DNA of 64,000 nt, taken from positions 1 to 64,000 of the forward strand of contig JADFZW010000022.1 of the NCBI GenBank assembly GCA_015232355.1, given 5' to 3'. The notes beneath the pieces are model-generated. The model had not been told where the DNA came from and did no database searches. It worked only from the letters and a program-made list of their open reading frames with translations. The first letter of the stretch is position 1. The number at the start of each line of letters is the position of its first letter. Source of the stretch: Oligoflexia bacterium (lineage in GTDB: Bacteria; Bdellovibrionota; Bacteriovoracia; Bacteriovoracales; Bacteriovoracaceae). Below, piece by piece: positions 18,973-27,544 of the stretch. The position numbers were made by a program, and so were the translations under genes.

Positions 18973-19890
18973 TTAGTTTTCTAATTTTAGTTTTGCAATT
19001 CTATCTTCTAGTGGAGGATGAGTTGAGAAAAATCGCATAATACCGGCCGGGCGACTAGATATTTTTAATGTTTGCATGGCCGGTTGATGGTCAGTTTCTA
19101 CTTCTTCAAAAACACGATTAAGGGCCTCAAGTGATGCAATCATATTTGCCTTTCCTGCTAAACGTGCGCCTCCGTTATCGGCCCTATACTCTCTAAGTCT
19201 TGAAAACCAAGCAACTACTATTGAACCCAATATCATAAAAATTACTTCTAAAACCATTTGGACAATATAAAACATAAATGGTGTTCCAGATCCCGCAGAA
19301 CTTTCTTCTTCTTCGTTGTTCCCTCTACCAATGGTTACAGCATAGGCAATCACTCTTGCTAAAAACATAACGAAGGCGTTTACAATTCCTTGGATAAGAG
19401 TCATGGTTACCATATCACCATTAGCAATGTGGGCCATTTCATGTCCAAGAACACCTCTTATTTCATTCTTATTCATTCTTTGAAGTAAACCTGTTGAAAC
19501 CGCTACCAGAGAACTTGATTTTGTTGGCCCAGTAGCGAAAGCATTTATTTCCGGTGAATCATAAATTCCCACCTCTGGCATTGCTGGAAGTCCTGCGCTT
19601 TTTGCTAATTGATGAACTGTTTGTACTAATTCTCTAAGTTCAAATTGAGAGTTAGATGGATCAATTATTTGTACACCCATCATCCATTTGGCCATAACCT
19701 TAGAAAGTGCCAACGAGATGAATGCACCACCCATACCCCAAATCAAACAAAATATTATAAGAGATGAATAATCTAATCCAAATTTTGTTAGATAGGGTTT
19801 AACTCCTAAAATATGCATGATTAACGAAAGAGTAGTGACTATTAATATATTGATTAATAAAAATAAAAAGATTCTTTTAAACCCGGCCAT
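18973..19890 (-). CDS. htpX: Membrane protease HtpX
   Basis: Zinc metalloprotease of the inner membrane that degrades misfolded membrane proteins. The 305 residues include two N-terminal TM segments, the zinc motif HEMAH in LGHEMAHIANGDM, the third ligand region SRLREYRADNGGARLA, and the C-terminal FFSTHPPLEDRIAKL. It is divergent from the NhaR-like regulator gene, which may control it. A TAGGAGGTAATTT-type leader gives a good ribosome site before ATG. Confidence 0.95.
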   Translation of the reverse strand: MAGFKRIFLFLLINILIVTTLSLIMHILGVKPYLTKFGLDYSSLIIFCLIWGMGGAFISLALSKVMAKWMMGVQIIDPSNSQFELRELVQTVHQLAKSAGLPAMPEVGIYDSPEINAFATGPTKSSSLVAVSTGLLQRMNKNEIRGVLGHEMAHIANGDMVTMTLIQGIVNAFVMFLARVIAYAVTIGRGNNEEEESSAGSGTPFMFYIVQMVLEVIFMILGSIVVAWFSRLREYRADNGGARLAGKANMIASLEALNRVFEEVETDHQPAMQTLKISSRPAGIMRFFSTHPPLEDRIAKLKLEN

Positions 19891-19947
19891 CTAAATTACC
19901 TCCTAAAATATAGGACATATAAAAGTTAATAACATTATCGCCTAATA

Positions 19948-19990
19948 ATTAATATTGCTCAAATAGATAATAGTATTGATTAATATTGCT
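19948..19990. promoter_or_regulatory. Direct repeats in htpX / LysR-regulator gap
   Basis: Two identical 12-mers ATTAATATTGCT (19948-19959 and 19979-19990) start 31 bp apart, about three helical turns, in the divergent intergenic region. This spacing would suit binding of the LysR-family protein encoded next door. Function is inferred. Confidence 0.4.
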
Positions 19991-20026
19991 AAATACGATA
20001 CATAGATATGGATTGGAGGTTTATTT

Positions 20027-20911
20027 ATGAATCCTTGGATTAACTACCATCATCTTTTTTATTTTAAAACTGTGGCCGAAGAAAAATCTGTGTCGAAGGC
20101 AGCAGAAAAACTTTTAATAGGTCAACCTACTCTTAGTGCGCAACTGAAGCAATTTGAAGATACTATCGGTATTCAACTTTTTGAACGGCAACATAAGCGT
20201 TTAATTCTAACCGAGCAAGGAAAAATTGCTCTAGAATATGCAAAAAATATATTTAAGATTGGGAACGAAATGTATGAAGTATTACATGATAGATTAACTA
20301 CTAATAAATTGACCCTACACTTGGGGGCGCAGGATAGTATTTCAAAGCATATTGTACTTCAATTGGTAAAATCTGCATTTAAAGTGTCCTCATGTCAAAT
20401 CACTTTATCAGAGGGCAAATATGATGAATTGTTAAGAGAGTTATCTGGTCACAAAATTGATCTAGTATTAACAAATTTTTGTCCAGCAGGTGTAGACGCC
20501 AAAGGAATTTTTCCCAAAGCTATATCAAAGAAAAATATTGCTTTTTTTGCCGCTCCAAAATTTAGAAATCTCAGGAAATCATTTCCAAAATCAATTTCTG
20601 GTCAACCATTGGTTCTTCCTACCTATGATAGTAAGTTGAGATATGATCTAGATCATTGGGGAAAAATTCATGGGATAGAATTAAATGTAATAACTGAAAG
20701 TCAGGACATTGCAGTTAATAAATTAATGGCCGTTGATAAGTTAGGACTTATACCGGCAGCGGCCCATACTGTAACCAAAGAAATTTTATACGGCGAACTT
20801 ATAGAGATAGGAACATTGCAAGGGGTTCATGAAGAATTGTATCTTCTTTCTGCTCAAAGAAAAATTCCAAATATTGTGGCCAAAAGATTAGTTGATTCTT
20901 TTAAAATATAG
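20027..20911 (+). CDS. LysR-family regulator, NhaR-like
   Basis: Transcription regulator of 294 residues. The N-terminal helix-turn-helix (WINYHHLFYFKTVAEEKSV then SKAAEKLLIGQPTLSAQLKQ) and the phrasing INYHHLFYF are typical of NhaR, which in E. coli responds to Na+. The C-terminal periplasmic-binding-protein-like domain follows from about residue 90. Ribosome site TTGGAGG before ATG. It is divergent from htpX and close to two cation ATPases, which agrees with an ionic or envelope stress role, but this is inference. Confidence 0.9.
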   Translation: MNPWINYHHLFYFKTVAEEKSVSKAAEKLLIGQPTLSAQLKQFEDTIGIQLFERQHKRLILTEQGKIALEYAKNIFKIGNEMYEVLHDRLTTNKLTLHLGAQDSISKHIVLQLVKSAFKVSSCQITLSEGKYDELLRELSGHKIDLVLTNFCPAGVDAKGIFPKAISKKNIAFFAAPKFRNLRKSFPKSISGQPLVLPTYDSKLRYDLDHWGKIHGIELNVITESQDIAVNKLMAVDKLGLIPAAAHTVTKEILYGELIEIGTLQGVHEELYLLSAQRKIPNIVAKRLVDSFKI

Positions 20912-21044
20912 AAAAAAGATATACAAAATCATTTTTTTATCTATTTTATCAATCTTAAAATATTCCGTAATATTAAATTGAAGTTAAAAACAAATTCATT
21001 TTATATGAAGGATATGTCCATTAAAAATTAAAAGGAGATTTAAT

Positions 21045-21407
21045 ATGCTTAAAATAATTTTTAAAAATTTAGAAAAATCTGAATTGGCCAGAGAAATAAG
21101 CAAGGAACGTTTTCAAGTTGTATTTGATAGATTTCCTGATCTAAGTAGTAGCAAAGTCACCATTACACTTAGTATGGAAAATTCTCCACAACAGGCCGGC
21201 CCTGATGTTTTTTCGGTTAAATTCTATTCACAAGGAGGGCGATATCAAAATGTTGTTTTACAAAAATCTGCTGCGAATCTTTACGGTGCATTAGGTGATT
21301 TAATTGAACATGTTTTAGATAAATTAAATCGATATGCAGATAAAAAACGTGTTAGAGAGCGAACTAAAGGAAAAATAGTTTCAATAAGACAAGAGATGTT
21401 TGCTTGA
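21045..21407 (+). CDS. HPF/RaiA-like ribosome-associated protein
   Basis: A 120-residue protein with the alternating strand-helix pattern of hibernation-promoting factors: LKIIFKNLEKSELAREI, KVTITLSMENSP, DVFSVKFYSQGGRYQNVVLQ and then a long helix ending in a basic KKRVRERTKGK segment. Known members bind the small ribosomal subunit and stabilise inactive ribosomes in starvation. The sequence is divergent and begins without the classic N-terminal wording, so the assignment is by fold-like pattern. Ribosome site AAAAGGAG. Confidence 0.65.
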   Translation: MLKIIFKNLEKSELAREISKERFQVVFDRFPDLSSSKVTITLSMENSPQQAGPDVFSVKFYSQGGRYQNVVLQKSAANLYGALGDLIEHVLDKLNRYADKKRVRERTKGKIVSIRQEMFA

Positions 21408-21515
21408 GTAAAAAATTAAGCATCGATTATAGCTTCGCTTAGATAAAAATATTTAAAACGATTTTTGATTTTTAAAATAAAAAAATCTCAATAACAAATT
21501 ATAAATAAATAACTA

Positions 21516-22625
21516 ATGCAATCTGATTTTATAACAATTATAAAAAAATATGATTTTACGTTCTTGGTGTTAATGTTATTGATATTTATTATTGGCATAC
21601 TTAATCTATATTCTGCTACTCATGCAATTTCTGGCAAACAAGTCGATGGAATTTATAAAACACAATTACTGTATTTTATCATTGCATGTAGCATAGGAAT
21701 ACTTTCCAGTTTTATTAAAAGTAAAACATTATTTCGTTATTCATATTTATTTTATATCCTCAATGTTATTTTGGTTGTACTTGTACTTACAATTGGAACA
21801 AAAGTTTTGGGTGCAAGAAGATGGCTTGATCTTGGAATAATAAGATTCCAGCCATCAGAGATGATGAAGATATCATTAGTGTTAATGTTAAGTCGTTGGT
21901 ATTGTAGCAGAGAACCTGAAAATGATCTTGGACTAAAAAATATTATTTTACCGACAATTTTTGTAGTTGTCCCTGCCATTATTGTTATTATTCAACCTGA
22001 TTTAGGAACTGGAATAATATTACTCCTGGTATTTTTTTCTATTACATTTTATCGTAGGTTAAAATGGAAACCAATTATTATTATCGGTATAATTGGATTG
22101 ATAAGTAGTATTGTGATGTATGAATTTGGATTAAAAGATTATCAACGTCAGAGAGTTATAACATTTTTTGATCCATGGGGAGATGTTCGTGGGCATGGCT
22201 ATAATGCCATACAATCGGAGATAGCAATAGGTTCTGGACAAATTTTTGGTAAAGGATTTAAAAAATCATCTCAGGCCAGTTTAAGTTATCTTCCAGAAAA
22301 TCATACCGACTTTGCTTTTTCTGTTTTTAATGAAGAACATGGATTGTTTGGCTCTATGATTTTAATAAGTCTTTATGTAATTTTATTTATGAGATTCATT
22401 TGGCTTTCAACTGCCGCCATAAAATTTTATGATTCGATAGTTGTGATAGGATTGATGTCAATTTTTTTCTGGCATACATTTATTAATATGTCGATGACTA
22501 CAGGATTACTTCCAATTGTTGGAATACCTCTACCGCTAGTATCGTATGGTGGATCTAGTTTAATTACATTTGGAATTTGTTGTGGAATAGCAACATCAAT
22601 TAGTAACTCAAGAAAATTATTTTAG
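21516..22625 (+). CDS. rodA: Rod-shape SEDS protein RodA
   Basis: Peptidoglycan polymerase of the SEDS family, which works with PBP2 in cell elongation. The 369 residues have about ten TM segments and family motifs IRFQPSEMMKISLVLMLSR, PDLGTGIILLLVF, AIGSGQIFGKGF, PENHTDFAFSVFNEEHGLFGS and the C-terminal GIPLPLVSYGGSSLI. RodA rather than FtsW is supported by IRFQPSE wording and the absence of a division cluster. There is no clear ribosome site before ATG 21516. Confidence 0.92.
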   Translation: MQSDFITIIKKYDFTFLVLMLLIFIIGILNLYSATHAISGKQVDGIYKTQLLYFIIACSIGILSSFIKSKTLFRYSYLFYILNVILVVLVLTIGTKVLGARRWLDLGIIRFQPSEMMKISLVLMLSRWYCSREPENDLGLKNIILPTIFVVVPAIIVIIQPDLGTGIILLLVFFSITFYRRLKWKPIIIIGIIGLISSIVMYEFGLKDYQRQRVITFFDPWGDVRGHGYNAIQSEIAIGSGQIFGKGFKKSSQASLSYLPENHTDFAFSVFNEEHGLFGSMILISLYVILFMRFIWLSTAAIKFYDSIVVIGLMSIFFWHTFINMSMTTGLLPIVGIPLPLVSYGGSSLITFGICCGIATSISNSRKLF

Positions 22626-22798
22626 ATCGTAGGGTCTAGCTGTTATTAAAAATATATCCACCTTCATTGTTATAAAATGTAGAATTGTGAAATTGTCCTT
22701 CAACCGAAACTTTAGTTTTTATTTTGGCCTTAAATTTCGCACATGAAATAATAGAATCATTTACAATTTGCATACTACACGCTCAAAGATGATCCATC

Positions 22799-23368
22799 TT
22801 AATTAAAAGCATTCTCTAATTTTCCAATAACTTCTTTTTCTTTTTTTGAAATTTTATTTCCTATTCCAGTATTGAACAAACCACCAGAAACATTTGCTAT
22901 TTCATAAATATGTTCTAAAACTACTTTTTTGAACTCTTCTTTTTCTTGAGGAGACATGTTTTCGCAAATTCCATGGATGTAGTTGAACCAGGCATCCAGT
23001 AATTTAGTTTCTGGACGATGTTGTAACCATCTTTCGATCAATTCTAATTCAATTCCTTGCTTAGAAACGCCAAACTTCTCTGAATTTTCCAATATATATT
23101 TTTTCTCTTTATCATCTACATTACCGTCGGCCCATGCTACTTCTATAAGAGGGACAACTGCCAAACATGCTACAATATCAACTGGAATATCTAAATCGAT
23201 AAACTTTTGCAAAACATGATCATTGTTGATACCGGAGACCTTTTTATACTCCTCCTTGGTTTTCTTCATCTTTTCCAGTTGTTTTAATTTTTCAATTAAA
23301 ATTTTATCTTGTTTTAAAAAGAAAGCATCCTCTAATGAAGTTCGTTCTTTAATTAAAAAATTTCCCAT
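22799..23368 (-). CDS. TerB-like domain protein
   Basis: A 189-residue cytoplasmic helical protein. The segment VPLIEVAWADGNVDDKEKKY matches the acidic metal-binding signature of the TerB/tellurite-resistance superfamily (WADGxxxxxE). The N-terminal 50 residues are charged and coiled-coil-like. Family members are linked to metal or envelope stress, but the role here is unknown. The gene is monocistronic as far as can be seen and converges with rodA. Confidence 0.75.
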   Translation of the reverse strand: MGNFLIKERTSLEDAFFLKQDKILIEKLKQLEKMKKTKEEYKKVSGINNDHVLQKFIDLDIPVDIVACLAVVPLIEVAWADGNVDDKEKKYILENSEKFGVSKQGIELELIERWLQHRPETKLLDAWFNYIHGICENMSPQEKEEFKKVVLEHIYEIANVSGGLFNTGIGNKISKKEKEVIGKLENAFN

Positions 23369-23626
23369 AAATTAATCGACCTATTTTTAGATTGTTTAAA
23401 TGTTTTATTTCAAGGATATAAAATATTAAATTAGCTAAACAACATACCACAGGCATATTTTTCATGCAATCATCCATTATTAAAATTTCTATATACAGTT
23501 CTACCATAAATATCTTATATTTTATTCCGCAAATTTACTCTACAAACCAATATAGAATTACGCAATGGCAAAACCAATCAATACTTGCACATCACGTAAG
23601 CAAGTTTTTATTTTTGCAAAGGTTAA

Positions 23627-26600
23627 ATGAAAAATTTTATGAATAAAAGTAAATGGCATAATTTAAACTCTGAAAATATTTTTGAAATAAGTAGCACCTC
23701 TAGAAACGGTTTGAGTGCTGATGAAGCAAATCAACGTTTGCATAAAAATGGTAAGAACGTCCTTTCTTCTGCTAAAAAAGAATCTAACTTAATATTATTT
23801 TTAAAACAAATTAATCATCCTTTGATTTATATTTTACTTCTCTCGACCTTTTTAACCCTAAGTATGGGAATGATTACAGATGCTATCGCTATTGCTGGAA
23901 TTATTTTAGTAAATTCAATCATTGGTTTTGCTCAAGAAGTTAAGGCCAACTCTGCAATGGATGCCTTAACTAAAATCGTATCTTACAAAGCAAAGGTTAT
24001 ACGAGATGGAACAAAGAAAGAAATAGATGCAACAGAAGTTGTTGAGGGTGATATTGTACTCTTGGAATCAGGAGACAAAGTGCCTGCGGATTTGCGATTA
24101 TTCGAATGCCAATCTTTAAAAGTTGATGAATCAATGTTAACAGGAGAATCACTTCCTGTTGAAAAATCAACAAGTAATTTAGCAGAAGAGACCTTGCTTG
24201 CAGATAGAAAAAATATGGCCTTTAGTGGAAGCTATGTAACTTATGGACGGGCCCAAGGAGTAGTCATCGCTACAGGAATGAATACAGAAATTGGGGCCAT
24301 AGCACACTTACTAGAAAATGCAGGAAGAGAAAAAACACCGCTAGCAATACAATTGGAAAAAGTTGGAAAATCAATTTCTGTAAAGATAATGCTCTTTTCA
24401 GTATTGTTTTTTGTTGTTGCATATTTTCGAGATTATGGAATTGTAAATGCATTGTTGCTTGCAATAACACTCTCTGTGGCCGCGATTCCAGAAGGACTGC
24501 CCACAATTGTTAGTATAGTACTGTCTGTTGCTGCAAAAAGAATGGCCAAGCGTAGAGCTATTGTACGTAAACTTGAAGCGGTTGAAACATTAGGATGTGC
24601 CAGCGTAATTTGTACCGATAAAACAGGAACACTCACAAAAAATGAAATGCAAGTTTTAAAAATTGAAGGTAGCGATCACCTAGAATTGATTAGGGCCGGG
24701 ATTCTTTGTAATGAGGCCACATTAGAGCACGGAGATCCAACTGAAATTGCATTACTTTCATTTGCAGAAAAAAATGGTCTTAGTACTGAAGATGTTAGAA
24801 GCAAATGGAAAAGAATTTCATTTATTCCCTTTGAGTCTCATCAGCAGTGGATGGCCAGCTTGCACTTTAATAATAAATATGTTGCTTATATTAAGGGTGC
24901 GCCAGAAAAGATTGCTCTTTTTTGTAAACTAGATATAGACATATTAAAACCGCAGATTAATGCTTTGGCCACAGATGGACTTCGAGTATTGGCCTTTGCC
25001 AGAGCAGATTGGCCAGCAATTGAAAATCCTTCTTTTTCTGCTATTTCATACGAGAATATATCTTCATCTGAAATTGAATGGAAATTTTTGGGATTACAGG
25101 CGATGATGGATCCACCTCGCCCAGAAGCAATCGATGCTGTAGCAAAATGCCAATCGGCGGGAATTGAGATCAAGATGATTACAGGCGATCATCCTCAAAC
25201 TGCGGCCGCAATTGGAAAACAACTCTCAATTGGTTTATCGGTAATCACTGGAAAAGAATTAGCAAAGGCTTCAGATAGCGAGATCTCTAAGTGGTCTAAA
25301 GAGAAATCAATCTTTGCTAGAGTAGCTCCAGAAAATAAGTTGGCCATTGTTAAAGCATTACAAGAATCAGGAGAAGTGGTAGCGATGACAGGAGATGGAG
25401 TTAACGATGCTCCAGCATTAAAGCAGGCCGATATTGGAATTTCCATGGGCATTACAGGAACAGCAGTGGCCCAACAAGCATCAGACATCGTTTTAATGGA
25501 TGATAATTTTGCAACCATCAAAGCAGCAGTAGAGGAAGGACGTCGAGCTTATGATAATATTGTCAAATCGATGATTTTTCTGTTGCCCACTAATTTAGGT
25601 GAAGCACTCATTTTACTTTTTTCAATTTTATTTTTTCCTAAAATTGGCAATGAAATATTAGTGCCAATTTCAACTGTACAAATTCTATGGGTAAATATGG
25701 TTGCCTCTATAACATTGGGTTTGACTCTCGCATTTGAGGACAAAGAACCAGATGTAATGTTACGTCCACCACGTCAGCGAAATACAAATATCATTAATCG
25801 ATCTGTGCTGATTAGAACTTTTTATGTGGCCATCATCATGGCATTTTTTGGGATTGCACTTTTTCTTTATGAATTTTATCAGGCCCAATCTACGGGTATT
25901 GATTTTAAAATAGCATTGCAAGAAGCACAGACAATGACTGCTAATACAATCGTTCTATTTCAGATTTTCTATTTGCTAGAGTGTAGATCTATCAGATTTT
26001 CCTTTTGGAATCCAAATTTAGGTATTAATAAAGCAATTCCAATTGGAATTTTTTCTTTGATTATATTACAGCTTGCTTTTACATATTTACCTTCATTGCA
26101 AAATATTTTTCATACCACCGATCTATCCTGGCAATCACAAATCAAATGCATCTTTATTGCTTTTATTATCATTCCTATTGTTTCACTGGAAAAATGGTTT
26201 GGACAAAACTATCACCATACTAAATCAAAACTGATTGAAAAAATTAATGAATTAAAGAAAATCAAAGATGATCCAGAAAAACTGGCCAGAGGAGTGGGTG
26301 TGGGATTTTTCTGGGGAGTATCTCCACTATGGGGATTACAAATTATTGCAGCCGTTTTTACTGCTAAAATCATACGAGGAAACATCTTGCTTGCGGCCGC
26401 AATGACCGCCATAAGCAATCCAATTACCAATTTGCCCCTTTATACTTTTTGTTATATTATAGGAAATTGGATCATAGGTGGTACTGCCGACACTTACAAT
26501 CTGGATAATTTGATACATCTAGAGACTTGGAAAAATTTAGGACCACATTTTATATATTCAATAACTATTGGAACTATTGTTGTCGGCCTGCTCGGTGGAG

Positions 26601-26659
26601 TAGTATGCTATTATTTAACAAAGTTTTTGTTAACTCGATCTAAAAATAAAAATCTATAA
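23627..26659 (+). CDS. P-type cation ATPase fused to DUF2062
   Basis: A cation pump of 1010 residues, about 110 longer than its paralogue at 15526. The pump part has TGESLPVEKS, IPEGLPTIVSIVLS, DKTGTLTKNEM and GDGVNDAPAL. After the last pump TM (about residue 850) the sequence EDPEK-type linker leads into ARGVGVGFFWGVSPLWGLQ, then AISNPITNLPLYTFCYIIG, the hallmark of the DUF2062 membrane domain, which is usually a separate protein or joined to glycosyltransferases. The start may be ATG 23627 (AAAGG upstream) or ATG 23639. Substrate unknown. Confidence 0.92.
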   Translation: MKNFMNKSKWHNLNSENIFEISSTSRNGLSADEANQRLHKNGKNVLSSAKKESNLILFLKQINHPLIYILLLSTFLTLSMGMITDAIAIAGIILVNSIIGFAQEVKANSAMDALTKIVSYKAKVIRDGTKKEIDATEVVEGDIVLLESGDKVPADLRLFECQSLKVDESMLTGESLPVEKSTSNLAEETLLADRKNMAFSGSYVTYGRAQGVVIATGMNTEIGAIAHLLENAGREKTPLAIQLEKVGKSISVKIMLFSVLFFVVAYFRDYGIVNALLLAITLSVAAIPEGLPTIVSIVLSVAAKRMAKRRAIVRKLEAVETLGCASVICTDKTGTLTKNEMQVLKIEGSDHLELIRAGILCNEATLEHGDPTEIALLSFAEKNGLSTEDVRSKWKRISFIPFESHQQWMASLHFNNKYVAYIKGAPEKIALFCKLDIDILKPQINALATDGLRVLAFARADWPAIENPSFSAISYENISSSEIEWKFLGLQAMMDPPRPEAIDAVAKCQSAGIEIKMITGDHPQTAAAIGKQLSIGLSVITGKELAKASDSEISKWSKEKSIFARVAPENKLAIVKALQESGEVVAMTGDGVNDAPALKQADIGISMGITGTAVAQQASDIVLMDDNFATIKAAVEEGRRAYDNIVKSMIFLLPTNLGEALILLFSILFFPKIGNEILVPISTVQILWVNMVASITLGLTLAFEDKEPDVMLRPPRQRNTNIINRSVLIRTFYVAIIMAFFGIALFLYEFYQAQSTGIDFKIALQEAQTMTANTIVLFQIFYLLECRSIRFSFWNPNLGINKAIPIGIFSLIILQLAFTYLPSLQNIFHTTDLSWQSQIKCIFIAFIIIPIVSLEKWFGQNYHHTKSKLIEKINELKKIKDDPEKLARGVGVGFFWGVSPLWGLQIIAAVFTAKIIRGNILLAAAMTAISNPITNLPLYTFCYIIGNWIIGGTADTYNLDNLIHLETWKNLGPHFIYSITIGTIVVGLLGGVVCYYLTKFLLTRSKNKNL

Positions 26660-26704
26660 ATTACAATCATATCCTCATGATATTTATTAATTCATTTGCT
26701 TCGC

Positions 26705-26797
26705 CTAGAGCTGTTTTAACAATAAAAATATAAAAATCATAAAAGCAATAATTGCAAAGTGAAATGGATTTATTTTATCAAAAATTTGGTTCATCAT
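26705..26797 (-). CDS. 30-residue single-TM small protein
   Basis: A short open frame with two tandem ATGs preceded by AAGGAG six bases upstream, one of the best ribosome sites in the window. The product is short and hydrophobic: MMNQIFDKINPFHF, then a single TM segment AIIAFMIFIFLLL and KQL. It resembles the small membrane proteins that associate with transporters, and it converges on the ATPase/DUF2062 gene. No family can be assigned. The rest of the 26660-27162 gap holds the 48-bp repeat and AT-rich DNA with no other visible gene. Confidence 0.6.
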   Translation of the reverse strand: MMNQIFDKINPFHFAIIAFMIFIFLLLKQL

Positions 26798-26897
26798 GAT
26801 GATCTCCTTCCTTAAATAATTTTTTAAAAAACATTTTAAAAAAAATTATTTTTTATTCTAATTGTATTTTTGTTTTCTTTCATTAAATTTGCATGTT

Positions 26898-26945
26898 CTG
26901 GCGACAAATTCAAACTTACTGAATTTATAATAACTTTTCAATTTG
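26898..26945 (-). repeat. 48-bp repeat, copy 2 (inverted relative to 911-958)
   Basis: The reverse complement matches 911-958 at 44 of 48 positions. It lies in a non-coding gap, at the boundary between the conserved-gene half and the accessory half of the window. Confidence 0.8.
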
Positions 26946-27162
26946 ATATTTTTATTTTATATATGCCCGATGAAAGAATTGATGATCAAAATTAGAAGAA
27001 CATTCCAATCCTACTTTCATTAGCTGAATTTAGCATCAATTGAAATATACCTTTATTATATTTCATATCATTTTGGGGACATCAATTATTTATCTTTGTT
27101 ATTTTGGATTTAGATATTCGAAAATTATTTTACATCAGTGCCACTTTTAGTCCTCATGCTGA

Positions 27163-27477
27163 ATGGATAACCAAGGTATTTTGAGCTTAGGTGTAAGGAT
27201 TGATAGTAAGTTTAATAAGAAAAAATTATTTCTTCCAGAAGATGTTTTAGTTTCAGCATCGATTGAAGGAATCGAAGGTAAGTATCGGACATTATCTTTA
27301 GTGGTATCCTGGTGCTTTTATCATTTTCTTCATTTTATTGAAGGGGATGACGATTTGTTTATATCCAAAAAAGGTGTTGATAAGGATTTTTTAGAAAGAA
27401 TTTTAAATTGCTCTCTAAATGCCAGTTATCGCAATTGGAGAGATATTGCTGAAGCGAGAGGATTGGGAATCATTTAA
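27163..27477 (+). CDS. Small unrecognised protein
   Basis: A 104-residue open frame with balanced composition and a C-terminal helical half (KDFLERILNCSLNASYRNWRD). No signal peptide, TM segment or known motif is evident. There is no clear ribosome site before ATG, so the frame is supported mainly by its length and its ordinary amino-acid usage. It converges with the glucan synthase gene, 67 bp away. Confidence 0.5.
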   Translation: MDNQGILSLGVRIDSKFNKKKLFLPEDVLVSASIEGIEGKYRTLSLVVSWCFYHFLHFIEGDDDLFISKKGVDKDFLERILNCSLNASYRNWRDIAEARGLGII

Positions 27478-27544
27478 TTTAGAAATTCATATGGAGATGA
27501 AAGCAATTATCCTTTCTTCATTAAGTGCTGACTTTATTTTTATT

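Noticed and set aside
22636..22773. 45-codon open frame on the minus strand after the TerB-like gene
   Set aside because: It has ATG but no ribosome site, low-complexity content and no recognisable feature; too weak to call.
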